Source: an uncultured Eubacterium sp. (GTDB lineage: Bacteria; Bacillota; Clostridia; Lachnospirales; Lachnospiraceae). From it: DNA of 64,000 nucleotides. The position numbers and the translations under genes are program-made. Location: positions 4,076-68,075 of the forward strand of contig CAJUDA010000017.1 in the NCBI GenBank assembly GCA_910584875.1, written 5' to 3'. Below, in pieces: positions 42,716-51,109 of the stretch (position 1 is its first letter; each line of letters begins with the position of its first letter). The notes beneath the pieces are model-generated. The model made no database searches. It worked only from the letters and a program-made list of their open reading frames with translations, and was not told the origin of the DNA.

Positions 42716-43614
42716 TGAAAGGGAAGATCATAAAGGGGATCGCCGGATTCTACTATGTCTGGTGTGAAGATGAAATACTTTATGAGTGCAGGGCCAGGGG
42801 AGGATTCCGCAAGGAAGGGATCAAACCTCTGGTAGGAGATAATGTTGAGATACAGATCCTGGACAGGGAAGCAGCGCTTGGCAATATGGAGGAAATACTG
42901 CCAAGAAAGAATGAACTGATCCGCCCGGCAGTGGCAAATGTTGATCAGGCGATGGTAGTCTTTGCCATGGCGGATCCCATGCCGAATCTCAATCTGCTGG
43001 ACCGTTTCCTGGTCATGATGGAGTGGCAGGGTATCGATACGGTGATCTGTTTCAGCAAACAGGATATTGTGCCGGCAGAGGAAGAAGAGAGACTGAGACA
43101 GGTCTATGCCGGTTGTGCCAGCCGGGTGCTGGCAGTAAGTAATAAAAGTCATACAGGGATCGAAGAAGTGAGAGAATGTCTGAGAGGAAAGACAACAGTG
43201 CTGGCGGGACCTTCGGGGGTAGGGAAATCCAGTCTGGTAAACCATCTTTATCCGCAGGCAGGGATGCAGACGGGAGCCATCAGTGGGAAGATATCCCGGG
43301 GGAAGCATACAACAAGACATTCCGAACTTTTTCATATAGGGAGGCAGACTTTTTTGTTTGATACTCCCGGGTTTAGTTCACTGAGGCTGCCGGATCTGCC
43401 AAAGGAAGAACTGAACCAGTATCTGGCGGAATTTGTTCCTTATGAGGGACAGTGCCGCTATCCGGGATGCTCCCATATTCACGAACCGGGATGCATCGTT
43501 AAGGAGAATCTGGAGAAGGGTAACATATGTCGCAGCCGCTATGAGAATTATGTTCAGATGTTTGAAGAGCTGGCGGAGAGCGAAAGAAGTAAAAACTGGA
43601 GGACGAAAAAATGA
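42715..43614 (+). CDS. rsgA: Ribosome small-subunit GTPase RsgA
   Basis: RsgA is a circularly permuted GTPase that checks late 30S assembly. The 299-residue protein has an OB fold (about 1-70), a permuted G domain with FSKQDIV (G4) before the P-loop AGPSGVGKSSLVNHL, FLFDTPGFSSL (G3), and a C-terminal zinc motif C-x4-C-x5-H-x5-C (CRYPGCSHIHEPGC). The ATG overlaps the pknB stop by one base (TGATG), so translation is coupled. Confidence 0.95.
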   Translation: MKGKIIKGIAGFYYVWCEDEILYECRARGGFRKEGIKPLVGDNVEIQILDREAALGNMEEILPRKNELIRPAVANVDQAMVVFAMADPMPNLNLLDRFLVMMEWQGIDTVICFSKQDIVPAEEEERLRQVYAGCASRVLAVSNKSHTGIEEVRECLRGKTTVLAGPSGVGKSSLVNHLYPQAGMQTGAISGKISRGKHTTRHSELFHIGRQTFLFDTPGFSSLRLPDLPKEELNQYLAEFVPYEGQCRYPGCSHIHEPGCIVKENLEKGNICRSRYENYVQMFEELAESERSKNWRTKK

Positions 43615-44267
43615 TCTATAAGCTGTCACCCTCCATTCTGGCAGCAGATGTGGCTCGCCTGGGGGAGGAAATACAGTCCATCGAAAAATCGGGGGCGGAT
43701 TATGTCCATATTGATGTAATGGATGGTGCGTTTGTACCAAATCTTTCTTTTGGCTTTCCTGTTGTGAAAGCGATACGGGGTTGTACGGATCTTTTCCTGG
43801 ATGTTCATCTGATGATCAATGAACCCTTTAAATATCTGGAACGTTTTGCGGAACAAGGTGCGGATGGCATTACGGTCCATGCCGAGGCATGTGATAGTCT
43901 GGAGGGTACCATATATGCCATACGAAATCTCGGGAAAAAAGCAGGTGTGGCGATCAGCCCGGATACAAAACTGGAGGCTGTCCTGCCTGTGCTGGATAAA
44001 GTATCCATGATACTGATCATGACCGTATATCCGGGATATGGAGGACAAAAGATCATCAGGAATACGTTTGACAAAGTGCGGGAATTGCGGTGTGTAATTA
44101 CGGAGAAAAAACTGGATGTAGATATTGAAGTGGATGGCGGGGTGGATCTGGATAATGTGGAAGAGATCATGGATGCCGGAGCCAATGTATTTGTTGTTGG
44201 GACTAAAGTATTCCGGGGGGACATCACGCAAAATGTGAAAAATTTCAAAAATAAGTTTTTAAAGTAG
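43611..44267 (+). CDS. rpe: Ribulose-phosphate 3-epimerase
   Basis: Rpe interconverts ribulose- and xylulose-5-phosphate in the pentose phosphate pathway. The 218-residue TIM barrel has HIDVMDGAFVPNLSFG, FLDVHLMI, MTVYPGYGGQK and EVDGGVDLDN, including the metal-binding His and Asp residues. It overlaps rsgA by four bases. The thiamine pyrophosphokinase gene that often follows rpe is not present; a terminator and a different gene set follow. Confidence 0.96.
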   Translation: MIYKLSPSILAADVARLGEEIQSIEKSGADYVHIDVMDGAFVPNLSFGFPVVKAIRGCTDLFLDVHLMINEPFKYLERFAEQGADGITVHAEACDSLEGTIYAIRNLGKKAGVAISPDTKLEAVLPVLDKVSMILIMTVYPGYGGQKIIRNTFDKVRELRCVITEKKLDVDIEVDGGVDLDNVEEIMDAGANVFVVGTKVFRGDITQNVKNFKNKFLK

Positions 44268-44303
44268 TATACCCTGTCAGTCTGCTGTGGGGGGATATGA
44301 TGT

Positions 44304-44332
44304 AAGCGTCGTGGAGATTCCCGGCGCTTTTT
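44304..44332 (+). terminator. Intrinsic terminator after rpe
   Basis: AAGCGTCG pairs with CGGCGCTT (one wobble), loop TGGAGATTCC, then TTTTT. It closes the stp-pknB-rsgA-rpe operon. Confidence 0.75.
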
Positions 44333-44343
44333 CCATAGCCAAA

Positions 44344-44366
44344 CGGCGGGTTCAAATTGGCGCCGC
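44344..44366. repeat. Palindromic repeat core, copy C (reverse orientation, degraded arms)
   Basis: CGGGTTCAAATTGGCGCCG is the reverse complement of the core of copy D. The TAGCTCAAC arms are missing and replaced by a short CGGCG/CGCCG stem. Confidence 0.5.
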
Positions 44367-44437
44367 TGATCCAGGATGAAAAATAATTCAATACAAAAGA
44401 GACATAATAGAATTATCAGAAACAGGAGATGAGGATT

Positions 44438-45163
44438 ATGTATCAGATTGCACTTTGTGATGATGAAACAGAAGAATTAAAAAAATCAGAGAGTCTGCTG
44501 AAAGCTTATCAGCAGCTGTACAGGAGAGAGGATTTCAGTATCCGGCACTTTACCAGTGCAGATGAGTTGCTCTGCATGGTGAGTGAAGATAATTATACAC
44601 CTGATCTGGTATTCATGGATATTTATATGCCCGGTAAACCCGGAATCGACGCTGCGAAAGAACTTCGTAAAATGGGATTTAACTGCCGGATCGTATTTCT
44701 TACAACGTCAAAGGAATATGCACTGGAAGCTTTCCGTGTAGAGGCTGACCAGTATCTTGTGAAACCGGTCGAGCAAAAAGAATTGTTTCAGGTACTTGAT
44801 AAGATCATGCAGGATACGGGCAGTGCGCAAAAGAAATATCTTTCCCTCCGGGTCGATAACAGGATTCACCGTATTGCATTGCGGGACATTGTATTTTGTG
44901 AGGCACAGAAAAAGTGTCAGTATATCTATATGTCGGATGGCACACGGTATATGCTTCGTATGACTATGGCAAAAATTTATGAGATGCTTTCAGAATACCC
45001 GGAATTTGTCAGGGCAGGGATAAGCTATATCGTTAATCTGGAGCATATAAACAGTCTGAACGCGAAAGAACTGTGTATGGATAATGAAAAAAAGATTTAT
45101 CTGCCAAGAGGTTCTTATCAGTCTTTGCGGGAAAAATACTTTTCCTTTTATACAGACATGTAA
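44438..45163 (+). CDS. LytTR-family response regulator
   Basis: A 241-residue AgrA/LytR-type regulator. The receiver is intact: acidic pair in ALCDDE, phospho-acceptor Asp61 in LVFMDIYMPGKPG, Thr in VFLTTSKEY and Lys in QYLVKPV. The LytTR domain (about 135-238) reads IALRDIVFCEAQKKCQYIY through RAGISYIVNLEHINSL. ATG at 44438 has AGGAG about 10 bases upstream. The kinase encoded 97 bases later is its obvious partner. Confidence 0.9.
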   Translation: MYQIALCDDETEELKKSESLLKAYQQLYRREDFSIRHFTSADELLCMVSEDNYTPDLVFMDIYMPGKPGIDAAKELRKMGFNCRIVFLTTSKEYALEAFRVEADQYLVKPVEQKELFQVLDKIMQDTGSAQKKYLSLRVDNRIHRIALRDIVFCEAQKKCQYIYMSDGTRYMLRMTMAKIYEMLSEYPEFVRAGISYIVNLEHINSLNAKELCMDNEKKIYLPRGSYQSLREKYFSFYTDM

Positions 45164-45260
45164 ATGGTACCTAAAAAAGTGCGATCTGTACCGGTCATCT
45201 TTTCATTTTTTCAATTTTTTTCTATAATGGGATTAAAGATATTGCGAAATGGAGGAAAGG

Positions 45261-46580
45261 ATGTTAGGAGGGTCATTTTTTGTTGCCATTATGCGCAACA
45301 TGATCGGAGCGGGTATCATGCTGGCCGTTTTTTTACTGTTGGACCGCCCCAGGTATCCAGAAAAAAGGATGTTAGGATCTTATCTCTTATTTGGAGTGAT
45401 ATCTGCCATCGGTTTCAGTGTCTGGTATATATGTGACAGGGATAACTTTGTACGGTTTGCCGGGATGCTGAGTATTCCCGTACTGGGAATCTTCTGTATG
45501 AAAATGAGCCGGGATTCTCTTTATCTGTCACTATATAAGCTGACACTTGGTTTTTATCTTCTTTCTGTCGTTGTGTTTTGTGGTGTTGATGGATCACGAT
45601 TGTGGTTTCAGGGGAGCATATGGGCAGATATAGTGATCCGCATCATTCTGGCTGGCGTGATCATTTATATTATGGTTCATTTTATCCGCAGAAATTTTCT
45701 GGAGGGAGTCGATTATCTGTCGGAAGAGATGGATCTCTTTAGTATGGTCACGGTACTGCTTTCCCTGCTGATCGCTGCCCTGATCGCATTCTGGCCTGGC
45801 AGTCATGAATTTTCAATCCTGCATATGGGACGTATTGCGATCCTTATGTTTATGGCAGGGGTCATTCAGTATATGGTATACCAGCTCTATCTTCACCGGG
45901 GAAAGGAACGGCGCTTTCGGGTGGAAAAACAATTATTGGAAACCAATGAGCAGCTGATCCGCCGTCAGATGGAGCTGATGTGTAAATCAAAAGAGGAACT
46001 GGCGAGGATCCGTCATGATGCCCGTCACCATTGCCTTTTGATTGAAGAATATATCAGGAGCGGTGAGAGTGATAAACTTCTTGCCTATGTAAAACAGTAC
46101 CGTGAAGATGTGGAAGATGGTGAGAGCAGCTGTCCCGGCGGCAATGAAACGATCGGCAATATATTGTCGATCTACATAGGTCAGGCACAAAAGGAAAATA
46201 TTACAGTTACGACAAATGTACAGGTGAAAGGAAATATAGCTGTCAGGGATATCGATCTGGTGGCTGTAATCGCCAACATTTTTGAGAATGCGATCCACGG
46301 ATGTCTTGCTTCCGGCAGACCGGAGAAAAACATATATATATCTGTCACAAGAAAAGGGAGAAAGATGGTGATCCAGTGCAGAAATACCTGTGCAGAAGAT
46401 ACCAGGATAAAAAACGGACTGCCGGAATCGGATAGAGGGAACAGGACCGGCATAGCAAGTGTATTAAAGGTAGTTTCCTATTATAAGGGAGAGACGGAAT
46501 TTCTTTTGGAAGATGGTATGTTTGTTGTAAAGATTTTGATAAATATTCCGGAGGAGTCTAGCTCAACGGCGCCAATTTGA
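45261..46580 (+). CDS. GHKL-type sensor histidine kinase
   Basis: A 439-residue membrane kinase of the AgrC/ComD-like GHKL class. About six hydrophobic segments fill residues 5-215; then a coiled region, the H-box ARIRHDARHHCLLIEEYI, the N-box ANIFENAIHGC and the late Gly motif RTGIASVLKV. The usual DxGxG box is weak (IQCRNTCAED). ATG at 45261 has GGAGG five bases upstream. Its last residues SSSTAPI and TGA stop are read from palindromic repeat copy D, so the C-terminus has been remodelled by the repeat. It pairs with the preceding LytTR regulator. Confidence 0.85.
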   Translation: MLGGSFFVAIMRNMIGAGIMLAVFLLLDRPRYPEKRMLGSYLLFGVISAIGFSVWYICDRDNFVRFAGMLSIPVLGIFCMKMSRDSLYLSLYKLTLGFYLLSVVVFCGVDGSRLWFQGSIWADIVIRIILAGVIIYIMVHFIRRNFLEGVDYLSEEMDLFSMVTVLLSLLIAALIAFWPGSHEFSILHMGRIAILMFMAGVIQYMVYQLYLHRGKERRFRVEKQLLETNEQLIRRQMELMCKSKEELARIRHDARHHCLLIEEYIRSGESDKLLAYVKQYREDVEDGESSCPGGNETIGNILSIYIGQAQKENITVTTNVQVKGNIAVRDIDLVAVIANIFENAIHGCLASGRPEKNIYISVTRKGRKMVIQCRNTCAEDTRIKNGLPESDRGNRTGIASVLKVVSYYKGETEFLLEDGMFVVKILINIPEESSSTAPI

Positions 46581-46593
46581 ACCCGTTGAGCTA
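46559..46593. repeat. Palindromic repeat, copy D (full length)
   Basis: A 35-bp copy with perfect 11-base arms TAGCTCAACGG / CCGTTGAGCTA and core CGCCAATTTGAA. It differs from copy A by one extra T. It contains the end and TGA stop of the GHKL kinase gene, in a different frame from copy A, and lies before the chemoreceptor gene. Confidence 0.85.
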
Positions 46594-46635
46594 GTACAAC
46601 GGAAATAAAAAATAACAGAAACGGAGAGAATGATC

Positions 46636-48636
46636 ATGAGAAAGACAATGAAAGGAAGGCTGACGATCAGCGTAATCTGTATTGTTGTGGTAAGTATAAT
46701 ATTGACGACAGTGGGAACTGTTATTGTGGCAGGAAGGCAGATGATCCGAAACCAGATGGAATCGCTTCAGCTGAATGCGGACAAATATGGCGAAGAGATC
46801 AACACATGGATCGAAAATGAAAAAATGCTGGCGGATGGCGCGGCAAACAGTATTGAGGCCGCCGCCAGCACCAAGGACTCTTTTATCCAGTCCGTGCTGG
46901 ATACTTATGCGGCAGACAGAAAAGAACTTCTGAATCTGTACTGTGGAACAAAGGACAGCAGGTTTATCCAGTCGAACAGAGAGGCAGAAATCCCAGAGGG
47001 CTATGATCCGGTACAGCGTGGATGGTATCAGCAGGCGGCAGAGGCAGAGAATACGATTGTGACGGACCCGTACTGGGACGTGCTGACAAACCAGATGTGT
47101 ACGACGATTGCCGCCCCCGTCTACATCAAAGGGCAGCTGGAGGCAGTAGTCGGTCTGGATGTGACGCTGGAAACAGTGACGGACCTGACAGCGAGTATTG
47201 ATTTTGCTGAAGGCGTATATGGATTTCTTGCTGACAGCAGCGGGCAGTATGTGGCGCACAAAAATAAAGAGTATGAACCAAAGGAGGATGCGGCGGTTCT
47301 GGTTACGGATAAGATGCCTGGTCTGAAGGGGCTGATAGAGGGCAGCGGCAGCAATGTGATCCGGCAGGAGGACTATGATGGCAGGGTGTGTTATTTTGCC
47401 GCTTCTGTCATCCAGGGAAGTAACTGGAAACTGGGTGTTGTGGTGCCTGTGTCCAATGTTGTGGATTCCCTGACTGCGATGGTTGTTGTGGCACTTGTGA
47501 TCGCACTTGTGATCATTGTTGTTGTGGCGGTGTTTATGGCGGGACTGATTGGCAGGACGCTGGCGCCGGTGCAGATGCTGAAGCAGTTTGCCTCCGGTGA
47601 TTTTTCTGAAAATGCAGTGTGCGAGAAAGGGATCCCGAAAGAATATAAGAATGAGACCGAACAGATCCGGGTGGCGACGGCTGAGGTACGGCAGCAGATC
47701 CGCAGTATCATATTGAATACAAAGGAAGAGGCGGAGAATATCGGAATGATCGCCGAGGGGACTTCTGCGGAGATGACAGTGCTGGCACAGGGGATCTCAG
47801 ATATTCTGAATTCTGTCGTGCAGGTGCTGGAGCAGAGTACAGAGGCAAAAGAACTGGTGGACAATATGGAAGATACAGGTATGCAGCTGGGGATTCTGGT
47901 GGAAGATGTAGCGAAGAAAGCCAGGGAAGCAGAAGAGCAGTCTGGAGATATTATGAACCGTGCCGGGCAGCAGCATGAAAATGCAGAGAAATCTGGCAGA
48001 GAGGCAGTGGCACTCTATCAGGAGACAAAGGAAGAACTGGAGAGAGCTATTGCGGACAGTCAGAAGGTACAGGAAATCGATACGATGACAGAAGAAATCC
48101 TTGCCATAAGTTCCCAGACAAACCTGTTGGCACTGAATGCGTCTATTGAGGCGGCAAGAGCTGGCGAAATGGGACAGGGCTTTGCTGTTGTGGCAGATGA
48201 GATCCGGGAATTGGCGGATAATTCCAAGCGACAGGTGGATAAGATCCGTCAGGTGACAGAAGACGTTGTACAAAATGTATCAGTATTGACCGACCGGTCG
48301 CAAAAACTGCTGACATTTATGAATGGCAAGGTTATGGAGGATTACAAAAGTATGGCAGAGCTGGCGGGTCTGTACAAAAAGGATGCCGTATTTTATAGCG
48401 GTATCTCCAGCGATCTTGGCACCGCCTCCCATCAGATGAGTGCCAGTATGGAGGGGATCAGTGAGACGATCCGGTCTATTGCTGCGCTGGTTGGTGATAT
48501 GGCAGAATACATACAGGGAATGGAACAGTCTGCCCAGAATTCGGATAAAAATTCTAACACGGTACTGGCAAAGATGGAAGAATTGTTCCGGTTAAGCGAA
48601 TTACTGAACCAGACCGTAGCCTCCTTCCGGGTGTAG
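46636..48636 (+). CDS. Methyl-accepting chemotaxis protein
   Basis: A 666-residue chemoreceptor. Membrane helix 1 spans about 10-35, a dCache-type sensor follows (about 40-280; [46 protein letters not shown]), helix 2 is about 285-310, then a HAMP-like linker and the signalling domain with the hairpin tip [20 protein letters not shown] and [14 protein letters not shown]. The WYQQA...YWD pattern suggests an amino-acid or amine ligand. ATG at 46636 has GGAG nine bases upstream. No flagellar or che genes are in the window. Its TAG stop opens repeat copy E. Confidence 0.92.
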   Translation: MRKTMKGRLTISVICIVVVSIILTTVGTVIVAGRQMIRNQMESLQLNADKYGEEINTWIENEKMLADGAANSIEAAASTKDSFIQSVLDTYAADRKELLNLYCGTKDSRFIQSNREAEIPEGYDPVQRGWYQQAAEAENTIVTDPYWDVLTNQMCTTIAAPVYIKGQLEAVVGLDVTLETVTDLTASIDFAEGVYGFLADSSGQYVAHKNKEYEPKEDAAVLVTDKMPGLKGLIEGSGSNVIRQEDYDGRVCYFAASVIQGSNWKLGVVVPVSNVVDSLTAMVVVALVIALVIIVVVAVFMAGLIGRTLAPVQMLKQFASGDFSENAVCEKGIPKEYKNETEQIRVATAEVRQQIRSIILNTKEEAENIGMIAEGTSAEMTVLAQGISDILNSVVQVLEQSTEAKELVDNMEDTGMQLGILVEDVAKKAREAEEQSGDIMNRAGQQHENAEKSGREAVALYQETKEELERAIADSQKVQEIDTMTEEILAISSQTNLLALNASIEAARAGEMGQGFAVVADEIRELADNSKRQVDKIRQVTEDVVQNVSVLTDRSQKLLTFMNGKVMEDYKSMAELAGLYKKDAVFYSGISSDLGTASHQMSASMEGISETIRSIAALVGDMAEYIQGMEQSAQNSDKNSNTVLAKMEELFRLSELLNQTVASFRV

Positions 48637-48744
48637 CCGGGCGGCGCCAACGTTTATCAGACACAAACAAATGATAAAAAGAGATAGCTTTTTGGGTTAT
48701 TTTATTATATAATAATGATAAGAGATATCTGATTCGTTGAGCTA
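48634..48744. repeat. Expanded/degenerate palindromic repeat, copy E
   Basis: The left part TAGCCGGGCGGCGCCAACG starts with the chemoreceptor stop codon; the right half-site CGTTGAGCTA is at 48735-48744. Between them ATCAGA (about 48656) mirrors TCTGAT (about 48728), and about 60 bases of AT-rich sequence with a TATAAT-like box fill the loop. It resembles a copy of the dispersed repeat with sequence inserted at its centre. Confidence 0.4.
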
Positions 48745-48784
48745 AAATTACAGGAACATGAATAAAGAAAGGGAGGGGCGGCTG

Positions 48785-49075
48785 ATGAAGTGCAGAAGAG
48801 TGGAGATGGAAGCAAAGGTAGAAAAATATGAACTGGGGAAGGGGCTGGAAGACGGCTTTGAACTGTGGACCGATGTTGTGACGACAGGATGGATCGTGAC
48901 AGAGGCACTGATAAAGGTGGACCGGGAAAACGGGTCGATCGTCTGCCCTTATATTTTACACCGGAGAGGGCGTACATTCATTAATGAGGGGGATTATATC
49001 ATTACTGATGCAGATGGGACGAAGCATGTATGCGGTGAAGACAAAGTATTTAAAAGATATGAAAAGATCGAATAA
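48785..49075 (+). CDS. Small hypothetical protein, PGDYG-like
   Basis: A 96-residue protein. The C-terminal part, RRGRTFINEGDYIITDADGT followed by EDKVFKRYEKIE, resembles the small PGDYG family of unknown function that is scattered in Firmicutes and phages. The N-terminal half (VEKYELGKGLEDGFELWTDV) is not recognised. GGGAGG lies 8 bases before the ATG. It is 14 bases upstream of the tautomerase gene and is probably co-transcribed with it. Confidence 0.6.
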   Translation: MKCRRVEMEAKVEKYELGKGLEDGFELWTDVVTTGWIVTEALIKVDRENGSIVCPYILHRRGRTFINEGDYIITDADGTKHVCGEDKVFKRYEKIE

Positions 49076-49089
49076 CAGGAGGTAATACG

Positions 49090-49434
49090 ATGCCATTTAT
49101 AAGTTCCCGGGTAAATATGCCCATGACGCCACAACAAAAGGAGACAGTGAAGACAGAGCTTGGACAGATCATTACGCTGATTCCGGGCAAGTCTGAAAAC
49201 TGGCTGATGATCGACCTTGCAGATCAGTGCGAACTGTATTTCCGCGGGGACGGCAAGGATCCTCTGGCATTTATCGAGCTCAAGATATTTGGTAAAATTT
49301 CGGATGATACGGCACGGAAACTGACGGAGAGGATCTGCGATCTCTATGAGACGCAACTGAAGATAAAAAAGGATAATATCTATATCAAGTACGAAGAGGT
49401 CAGCAAATGGGGCTGGAATGGAACCAATTTATAG
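49090..49434 (+). CDS. MIF-like tautomerase
   Basis: A 114-residue protein of the length and pattern of macrophage migration inhibitory factor and its bacterial homologues. After removal of Met the catalytic Pro1 (MPFISSRVNM) would be the N-terminus. Other matches are WLMIDLADQCELYFRGD, PLAFIELKIFGKI and the end WGWNGTNL. Such enzymes tautomerise phenylpyruvate-like keto acids; the physiological role in bacteria is unclear. AGGAGG precedes the ATG. Its stop codon abuts the promoter of the AspRS attenuator. Confidence 0.82.
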   Translation: MPFISSRVNMPMTPQQKETVKTELGQIITLIPGKSENWLMIDLADQCELYFRGDGKDPLAFIELKIFGKISDDTARKLTERICDLYETQLKIKKDNIYIKYEEVSKWGWNGTNL

Positions 49435-49463
49435 TTGCACAACCGGGGAAAATGTGATAAACT
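49435..49463 (+). promoter_or_regulatory. Promoter of the AspRS leader
   Basis: TTGCAC (49435-49440), 17 bases, TAAACT (49458-49463). Transcription should begin near 49470, 25 bases before the leader-peptide ATG. Confidence 0.6.
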
Positions 49464-49494
49464 ACGATAAAAATGAAGAAAGAGTGAGATAGCT

Positions 49495-49542
49495 ATGGGT
49501 CAGGTTTCGATCACGAAACTGAATAGGGACGACGATTTGTAG
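49495..49542 (+). CDS. Leader peptide with Asn-Arg-Asp-Asp-Asp (attenuator)
   Basis: A 15-residue open frame, MGQVSITKLNRDDDL, ending in TAG. Codons 12-14 are GAC GAC GAT, three successive aspartate codons, placed just before the stop and upstream of an Asp-tRNA synthetase gene. A modest Shine-Dalgarno (GAGTGAG) is 6 bases before the ATG. The stop codon forms the beginning of the first leader hairpin. The reading is that slow decoding of Asp codons, when Asp-tRNA is scarce, signals to the hairpins downstream. Confidence 0.7.
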   Translation: MGQVSITKLNRDDDL

Positions 49543-49659
49543 CGCTTGCAACTGTGATATTCATAGGTGCAGGCGCTATTCGTGTCGTGCCTATGTGGAA
49601 GAGATAATAAGAGAACCACATCAGGGTATGGAAAAGATACTGGTGTGGTTCTCTTTTTA
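49540..49659 (+). promoter_or_regulatory. Attenuator hairpins and terminator upstream of the AspRS gene
   Basis: Five segments can pair in alternative ways. 1:2 is TAGCGCTTGCA (49540-49550) with TGCAGGCGCTA (49568-49578). 2:3 is CATAGGTGC (49562-49570) with GTGCCTATG (49587-49595). 3:4 is CCTATGTGG (about 49590-49598) with CCACATCAGG (49616-49625, one bulge). 4:5 is the terminator AGAGAACCACATCAG (49610-49624) with CTGGTGTGGTTCTCT (49640-49654) and TTTTTAT. A ribosome at the TAG would cover segment 1, favouring 2:3 and then 4:5 (off). A ribosome stalled on the Asp codons would leave 1:2 free, favouring 3:4 (on). Confidence 0.7.
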
Positions 49660-49696
49660 TATAAAAAAATGCAAGGAAGAAAGTGAGGGAAAAAAT

Positions 49697-51022
49697 ATGA
49701 ACATGATCAGAGGAAAACAGCAGAAGAGTGAAGTAGAGCCGGAGGAGCTTGCCAGCAATACCGGCAGGCAGATCAGACTTCATGGATGTATTTATAAGAT
49801 ACGGAAAATGAAAGGATTTGCGTTTGTGCTTCTGAGGACAAAGAGAGAGGTCCTGCAATGCGTTTATACACCAGAGAAAGCCGATTTTCCGCTGGAGCAG
49901 CTAAAGGAGGAGAGTGCTGTGATCATCACAGCAGAAGTAATAGCGGAAGAGCGCTCCCGTACGGGTTATGACCTGCATCTTATTTCTGTGGAGATCTTAT
50001 CCGAGCCGGAGATGGAAAGTCCGATCGTCATCAACAATAAGATCGTCGATACCTCGATCGAAAAACTTCTGGATTACCGTCCGGTGACATTGAGAAATGA
50101 AAAGCAGCGGGATATTTTTAAGATTCAGGAGGGAATCGTCTGTGGCTTCCGGCAGTTTTTACGAAAGGAACATTTTACAGAGATCCATACGCCAAAGATC
50201 GTCCAGTCAGGTGCAGAGGGAGGTGCTAATATATTCCATCTGGATTATTTTGGAGAGACGGCATATCTGGCACAGAGCCCCCAGTTTTATAAGCAGATGA
50301 TGGTGGGGGTGTTTGAACGGGTTTTTGAGATCGGTCCGGTATTCCGGGCAGAAAAGCATGATACATCGCGTCATCTGAATGAATATACCAGTGTGGATTT
50401 TGAAATGGGATTTATCCGCAGTTTCTATGATGTGATGGAAATGGAGACAGCAATGCTCCACAGTGCCATGCTGTATCTAAAAGAGAATTGCGCGCCGGAA
50501 CTGACGCGGCTCAATGTTTCCCTGCCGCGGACTGAGGAAATACCATCCATCCGCTTTCACGAAGCCAAGGAATGGATCGCAAATGAGTACAACCGGAAAA
50601 TAAAGGATTTTGATGACTTTGAACCAGAGGAGGAGAAACTGCTGAGCCGGCTGGTAGAGGAGAAAACAGGCAGTGAATTCATATTTGTCACCCACTATCC
50701 CAGTAAGAAACGTCCCTTTTATGCGATGGACAGCAGTGAACATGCAAACGAAACAGAAAGCTTTGATCTTTTATTCCGTGGTCTGGAAGTGACGACAGGA
50801 GGACAGAGGATCCATAACTATGCACAACAGGCAGCGAAAATGGAGCGGCTCCATATGGACAGGGATCTCTTTGACAGTTATCTTATGATGCACCGGTGCG
50901 GGATGCCTCCCCACGGGGGACTGGGGCTTGGGCTGGAACGTTTTACGGCGAGGCTGCTGGGACTCGAAAATGTGCGTCTGGCATGCCTGTTTCCGCGGGA
51001 TATCAATCGTCTGCTTCCATAA
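49697..51022 (+). CDS. Archaeal-type aspartate--tRNA ligase (probably Asp/Asn non-discriminating)
   Basis: A 441-residue class IIb synthetase of the short archaeal AspRS type, without the bacterial insertion domain. It has an N-terminal OB fold (about 20-110; GRQIRLHGCIYKIRKMKGFA), class II motif 1 near FTEIHTPKIVQSGAEGGA, motif 2 in FEIGPVFRAEKHDTSRHLNE with the catalytic Arg, and motif 3 in GGLGLGLERFTARLLGL. In bacteria such second AspRS enzymes often charge tRNA-Asn with Asp for GatCAB amidation. ATG at 49697 has AGGG seven bases upstream. Expression appears to be set by the Asp-codon attenuator. Confidence 0.88.
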   Translation: MNMIRGKQQKSEVEPEELASNTGRQIRLHGCIYKIRKMKGFAFVLLRTKREVLQCVYTPEKADFPLEQLKEESAVIITAEVIAEERSRTGYDLHLISVEILSEPEMESPIVINNKIVDTSIEKLLDYRPVTLRNEKQRDIFKIQEGIVCGFRQFLRKEHFTEIHTPKIVQSGAEGGANIFHLDYFGETAYLAQSPQFYKQMMVGVFERVFEIGPVFRAEKHDTSRHLNEYTSVDFEMGFIRSFYDVMEMETAMLHSAMLYLKENCAPELTRLNVSLPRTEEIPSIRFHEAKEWIANEYNRKIKDFDDFEPEEEKLLSRLVEEKTGSEFIFVTHYPSKKRPFYAMDSSEHANETESFDLLFRGLEVTTGGQRIHNYAQQAAKMERLHMDRDLFDSYLMMHRCGMPPHGGLGLGLERFTARLLGLENVRLACLFPRDINRLLP

Positions 51023-51045
51023 ATTAGATATATTAGAAATCTAAT
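51023..51045. repeat. Inverted repeat ATTAGAT/ATCTAAT
   Basis: Seven-base arms separated by nine bases directly after the AspRS stop and just upstream of the next promoter. It could be an operator; there is no T-run for termination. Confidence 0.4.
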
Positions 51046-51051
51046 TAGAAC

Positions 51052-51080
51052 TTTACAACACGACTCTCTTGGGATATAAT
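51052..51080 (+). promoter_or_regulatory. Strong sigma-A promoter of the second chemoreceptor
   Basis: TTTACA (51052-51057) and perfect TATAAT (51075-51080) with a 17-base spacer; the ATG follows 30 bases later with GGAG nine bases before it. Confidence 0.78.
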
Positions 51081-51109
51081 AAGGAAAAACAAGAGAGGAG
51101 CTTACTTAC

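Noticed and set aside
44429..46580. agr-type quorum-sensing locus (LytTR plus GHKL kinase)
   Set aside because: No AgrB-like peptidase or precursor peptide gene is present between or around the two genes.
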